Shown: piece by piece, positions 4,733 through 6,605 of the stretch | How positions within the stretch are numbered: position 1 is the first letter of the stretch | Layout: every line of letters begins with the position of its first letter | Assembly (NCBI GenBank): GCA_023393155.1 | Contig: JAEWML010000063.1 | Span: forward strand, 1 to 6,605 | DNA: 6,605 bases | From: Bacillota bacterium | GTDB taxonomy: Bacteria > Bacillota > Clostridia > Oscillospirales > Oscillospiraceae | Direction: 5' to 3' | Notes under the pieces: model-generated | Told to the model about the DNA's origin: nothing | The model's input: the letters and a program-made list of their open reading frames with translations, nothing else | The model's database searches: none | Position numbers and translations under genes: made by a program

Positions 4733-5860
4733 ATGAAAAAGTTGTTTGCGCTTGCTCTTGCAATGGCTATGACGCTGTCTCTGGCCGCCTGCGGAGGCGG
4801 CTCCGCTCCCCCCGCCGGGTCCACGCCCTCTTCCGGCTCCGAGGCTCCCGCCGGAAAGGTGTACAACGTGTGCAACCTTGTCAACGGCAACCTGGGAGAC
4901 AAATCCTTCTTTGACTCTGCAAACGCCGGACTTGAGCAGTTGAAGGCCGACGGCCGCATCACCCTGAACACCATTGAGATGGGCGGCACCGACGCGGACC
5001 AGCCCACCTGGCTGTCCAACCTCTATGAGGTGTCCGACTCCGGCGAATACGACCTGATTGTCTGCGGTACTTATCAAATGCCCGAGTATCTGGACGAGGT
5101 GGCCGCCAAGTATCCCGACCAGCACTACCTCATTTATGACTCCGAGTCCAGCCAGCCCAACGTGGTGAATATCAACTACAAGCAAAACGACCTGGGCTAC
5201 CTGATGGGCGTGTTTGCCGCCAGCATGACCGTTGACACCACCGTGGACCACATCAATGAGGACGCGGTGCTGGGCTTCGTCGGCGGTGTGGACAGCCCCG
5301 TCATCAACGACTTCCTGTACGGCTTCATTCTGGGCGCCCAGAGCATCAACCCCGACGTGAAGGTGGACACCCGCTACACCAACGACTATGTGGATACCGC
5401 CATTGCCAAGGAATATGCCAACTCCATGATTAACGACAACAAGTGCGACGTGATCTGGGGCGTGGCGGGCAACTCCGGCAACGGCGCGGCCGAGGCGGCT
5501 CTTGAAACCGGCAAGGCGTGGTTCCTGGGCGTTGACTCTGATCAGGAGCTGACCTTCTCTCCCGATCTGGCCGCTATCACCCTTACCTCCGGCCTGAAGA
5601 ACATCGGCAACTCCCTGATCTGGTTCTTTGACCAGTGGGACGCCGGCGAGGACCTCTTCGGCCAGAACATCCTGCTGGGCATCACCGAGGGCGGCGTGGG
5701 CATCGTCACCGACAAGAACTATGATAAATATGCCTCCGCCGAGACGAAGGCCGCCGTGGAGGCCGCGCAGCAGAGCATTATCGACGGTTCTGTCACCGTT
5801 CCCTCCGCCATCACCGACAGCGACGGCGTTGTCGCCCTGCGTGAGGCGGTCCGTCCGTAA
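4733..5860 (+). CDS. BMP/PnrA-family substrate-binding lipoprotein of a nucleoside ABC importer
   Basis: This 375-residue lipoprotein captures the ligand outside the membrane for the ABC importer encoded downstream. A signal peptide (MKKLFALALAMAMTLSLAAC) ends in a lipobox with the lipidated cysteine at position 20. A Gly/Ser/Pro-rich tether follows (21-41). The periplasmic-binding-like fold has the BMP hallmarks LGDKSFFD (54-61), FVGGVDSPVINDFLYGF (182-198), FLGVDSDQ (264-271) and TSGLKNIGNSL (285-295). Family members such as T. pallidum PnrA and B. subtilis NupN bind purine or other nucleosides; that ligand class is an inference here. The start is decided by GGAGG at 4721-4725, 7 nt before the ATG. 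A 15-codon upstream extension from a TTG would displace the signal peptide. It is transcribed from the promoter at 4622-4650. The likely ATPase partner begins 170 nt downstream. Confidence 0.93.
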   Translation: MKKLFALALAMAMTLSLAACGGGSAPPAGSTPSSGSEAPAGKVYNVCNLVNGNLGDKSFFDSANAGLEQLKADGRITLNTIEMGGTDADQPTWLSNLYEVSDSGEYDLIVCGTYQMPEYLDEVAAKYPDQHYLIYDSESSQPNVVNINYKQNDLGYLMGVFAASMTVDTTVDHINEDAVLGFVGGVDSPVINDFLYGFILGAQSINPDVKVDTRYTNDYVDTAIAKEYANSMINDNKCDVIWGVAGNSGNGAAEAALETGKAWFLGVDSDQELTFSPDLAAITLTSGLKNIGNSLIWFFDQWDAGEDLFGQNILLGITEGGVGIVTDKNYDKYASAETKAAVEAAQQSIIDGSVTVPSAITDSDGVVALREAVRP

Positions 5861-5877
5861 TTTTCCCGCTTTTTAGA

Positions 5878-5905
5878 CAAAGAGGGGGCCTTTGCCCCCT
5901 CTTTG
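5878..5905 (+). terminator. intercistronic 12-bp hairpin after the lipoprotein gene
   Basis: Perfect arms CAAAGAGGGGGC (5878-5889) and GCCCCCTCTTTG (5894-5905) close a 4-nt CTTT loop, 17 nt past the lipoprotein stop. The stem is very stable, but CCTCTCCC rather than a U-tract follows. It probably acts as a leaky terminator or as a 3'-end protector that stabilises the lipoprotein transcript relative to the rest of the operon. Binding proteins are usually needed in excess over their ATPase and permeases. Confidence 0.65.
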
Positions 5906-5924
5906 CCTCTCCCGCCCGGGCGCG

Positions 5925-5974
5925 GAGCGAGTGGCAGGCCGCTCGTTTCGCGCGCGGACAGGAGGCCGGTCCGC
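5925..5974 (+). repeat. two further stem-loops before the ATPase gene
   Basis: GAGCG (5925-5929) can pair with CGCTC (5940-5944). GCGGAC (5954-5959) pairs with GTCCGC (5969-5974) around a loop that contains AGGAGG (5960-5965). No start codon sits at a useful distance from this Shine-Dalgarno-like loop. It is either incidental or a ribosome standby/decoy site. The actual ATPase ribosome binding site is further on, at 6012-6020. Confidence 0.35.
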
Positions 5975-6030
5975 CGGAATCTGTTTTAAAGGCCCGCCCA
6001 CAGAAAAACGCAGAGGGGGAATCCCAATAT

Positions 6031-6605
6031 ATGCAGGAACACAAAGACGAGGAATACGTCGTTCGGATGCTTGACATCACCAAGGTCTATCCCAACGGCA
6101 TTGCCGCCAATCAGGACGTTGAGCTGAACATCCGCAAGGGGGAAATTCACGCCCTGATGGGAGAGAATGGCGCGGGAAAATCCACGCTGATGAAAATGCT
6201 GTTCGGTCTGGAGCAGCCCACTGGCGGTGAAATCTGGCTGAACGGGGAAAAGGTGTCTCTCACCTCCCCCTCCGTGGCTATCTCCAAGGGGGTGGGCATG
6301 GTTCACCAGCACTTTATGCTGGTACCCAGCCTTACCGTGGCGGAGAATATGGTGCTGGGGATGGTCCCCAAAAAGTCCGGTCTTTTGATTGACGAGGCAA
6401 AGGCCGTCCAGATTACGAAGGAGTACTCAGAGAAATTCAACCTCCATGTGGACCCCGGCGCCCGGGTATGCGACATTCCCGTAGGCATGAAGCAGAAGGT
6501 GGAAATTCTCAAGGCGCTGGTCCGGGGCGCGAAAATCCTGATTCTGGACGAGCCCACCGCCGATTTGACCACACAGGAGACGGCGGAGCTGTTCAAGGAG
6601 CTGAT
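6031..6605 (+). CDS. NupO/YufO-type ABC transporter ATP-binding protein (C-terminus beyond window)
   Basis: The first 191 residues of a cytoplasmic ATPase that powers nucleoside uptake with the lipoprotein encoded just upstream. Relatives are about 500 residues long with two nucleotide-binding domains, so this is most of the first domain. Visible motifs are Walker A GENGAGKST (44-52), the Q-loop VHQHFMLVPSLTVAEN (91-106, Q93), signature PVGMKQKVEI (150-159) and Walker B ILILDEPTA (169-177). The form VHQHFMLVPSLTVAEN is characteristic of the BMP-linked ATPases. The signature is the non-canonical VGxxQ type usual for the RbsA/YufO group, here with lysine at two positions where I expect Q and R. 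The ATG at 6031 is preceded by AGAGGGGGA (6012-6020) at 10 nt spacing. Two permease genes are expected beyond the right edge. Confidence 0.93.
   Translation, partial: MQEHKDEEYVVRMLDITKVYPNGIAANQDVELNIRKGEIHALMGENGAGKSTLMKMLFGLEQPTGGEIWLNGEKVSLTSPSVAISKGVGMVHQHFMLVPSLTVAENMVLGMVPKKSGLLIDEAKAVQITKEYSEKFNLHVDPGARVCDIPVGMKQKVEILKALVRGAKILILDEPTADLTTQETAELFKEL

Noticed and set aside
1..6605. CRISPR array, tRNA, rRNA, insertion sequence or replication origin
   Set aside because: I saw no regularly spaced repeats, cloverleaf, rRNA-like segment, transposase or DnaA-box cluster.

Overview
The window looks like a chromosomal segment of a GC-rich Gram-positive gut Clostridia, in the style of Oscillospiraceae/Ruminococcaceae. 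That placement is inferred from GC-rich coding, GGAGG-type ribosome binding sites, TTGACT/TACAAT-type promoters, a lipobox lipoprotein and the best-matching gene families. It is not proven at genus level.

Layout. (1) Positions 1-448, minus strand: the 5' part of a cysteine-rich protein I do not recognise, cut by the window edge. (2) Positions 449-768: a gene-free stretch with four stem-loops. One (510-550) is a strong rho-independent terminator on the minus strand only 62 nt before the cysteine-rich gene. The same stretch carries a chain of three micro-ORFs that overlap one another and the terminator. (3) Positions 769-3772, minus strand: a metallo-beta-lactamase/beta-CASP RNA hydrolase followed 40 nt later by rlmD, a 23S rRNA m5U methyltransferase; together a probable RNA-metabolism operon. 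(4) Positions 3866-4396, minus strand: a nicotinamidase-like cysteine hydrolase of the isochorismatase superfamily. (5) Positions 4397-4732: a divergent promoter region with one sigma-A-type promoter in each direction and a long hairpin near the start of the rightward mRNA. (6) Positions 4733-6605, plus strand: a BMP/PnrA-type substrate-binding lipoprotein and, after a structured gap, the N-terminal part of a NupO/YufO-type ABC ATPase. These are the first two parts of a purine/nucleoside importer whose permeases should lie beyond the right edge.

How it fits together. Rightward, the lipoprotein captures a ligand, most likely a nucleoside, outside the membrane and the ATPase drives its import. 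A 12-bp hairpin between them probably sets a higher transcript level for the lipoprotein. Leftward, the nicotinamidase-like enzyme shares the divergent region and may act in salvage metabolism. The beta-CASP protein and RlmD act on RNA. The left end differs in character: an unknown cysteine-rich gene behind an attenuator-like leader sits directly downstream of rlmD, and the 3' end of that gene is a known ICE integration hotspot in streptococci. This is the likeliest place in the window for accessory or mobile DNA, but no integrase or duplicated att core is visible here.
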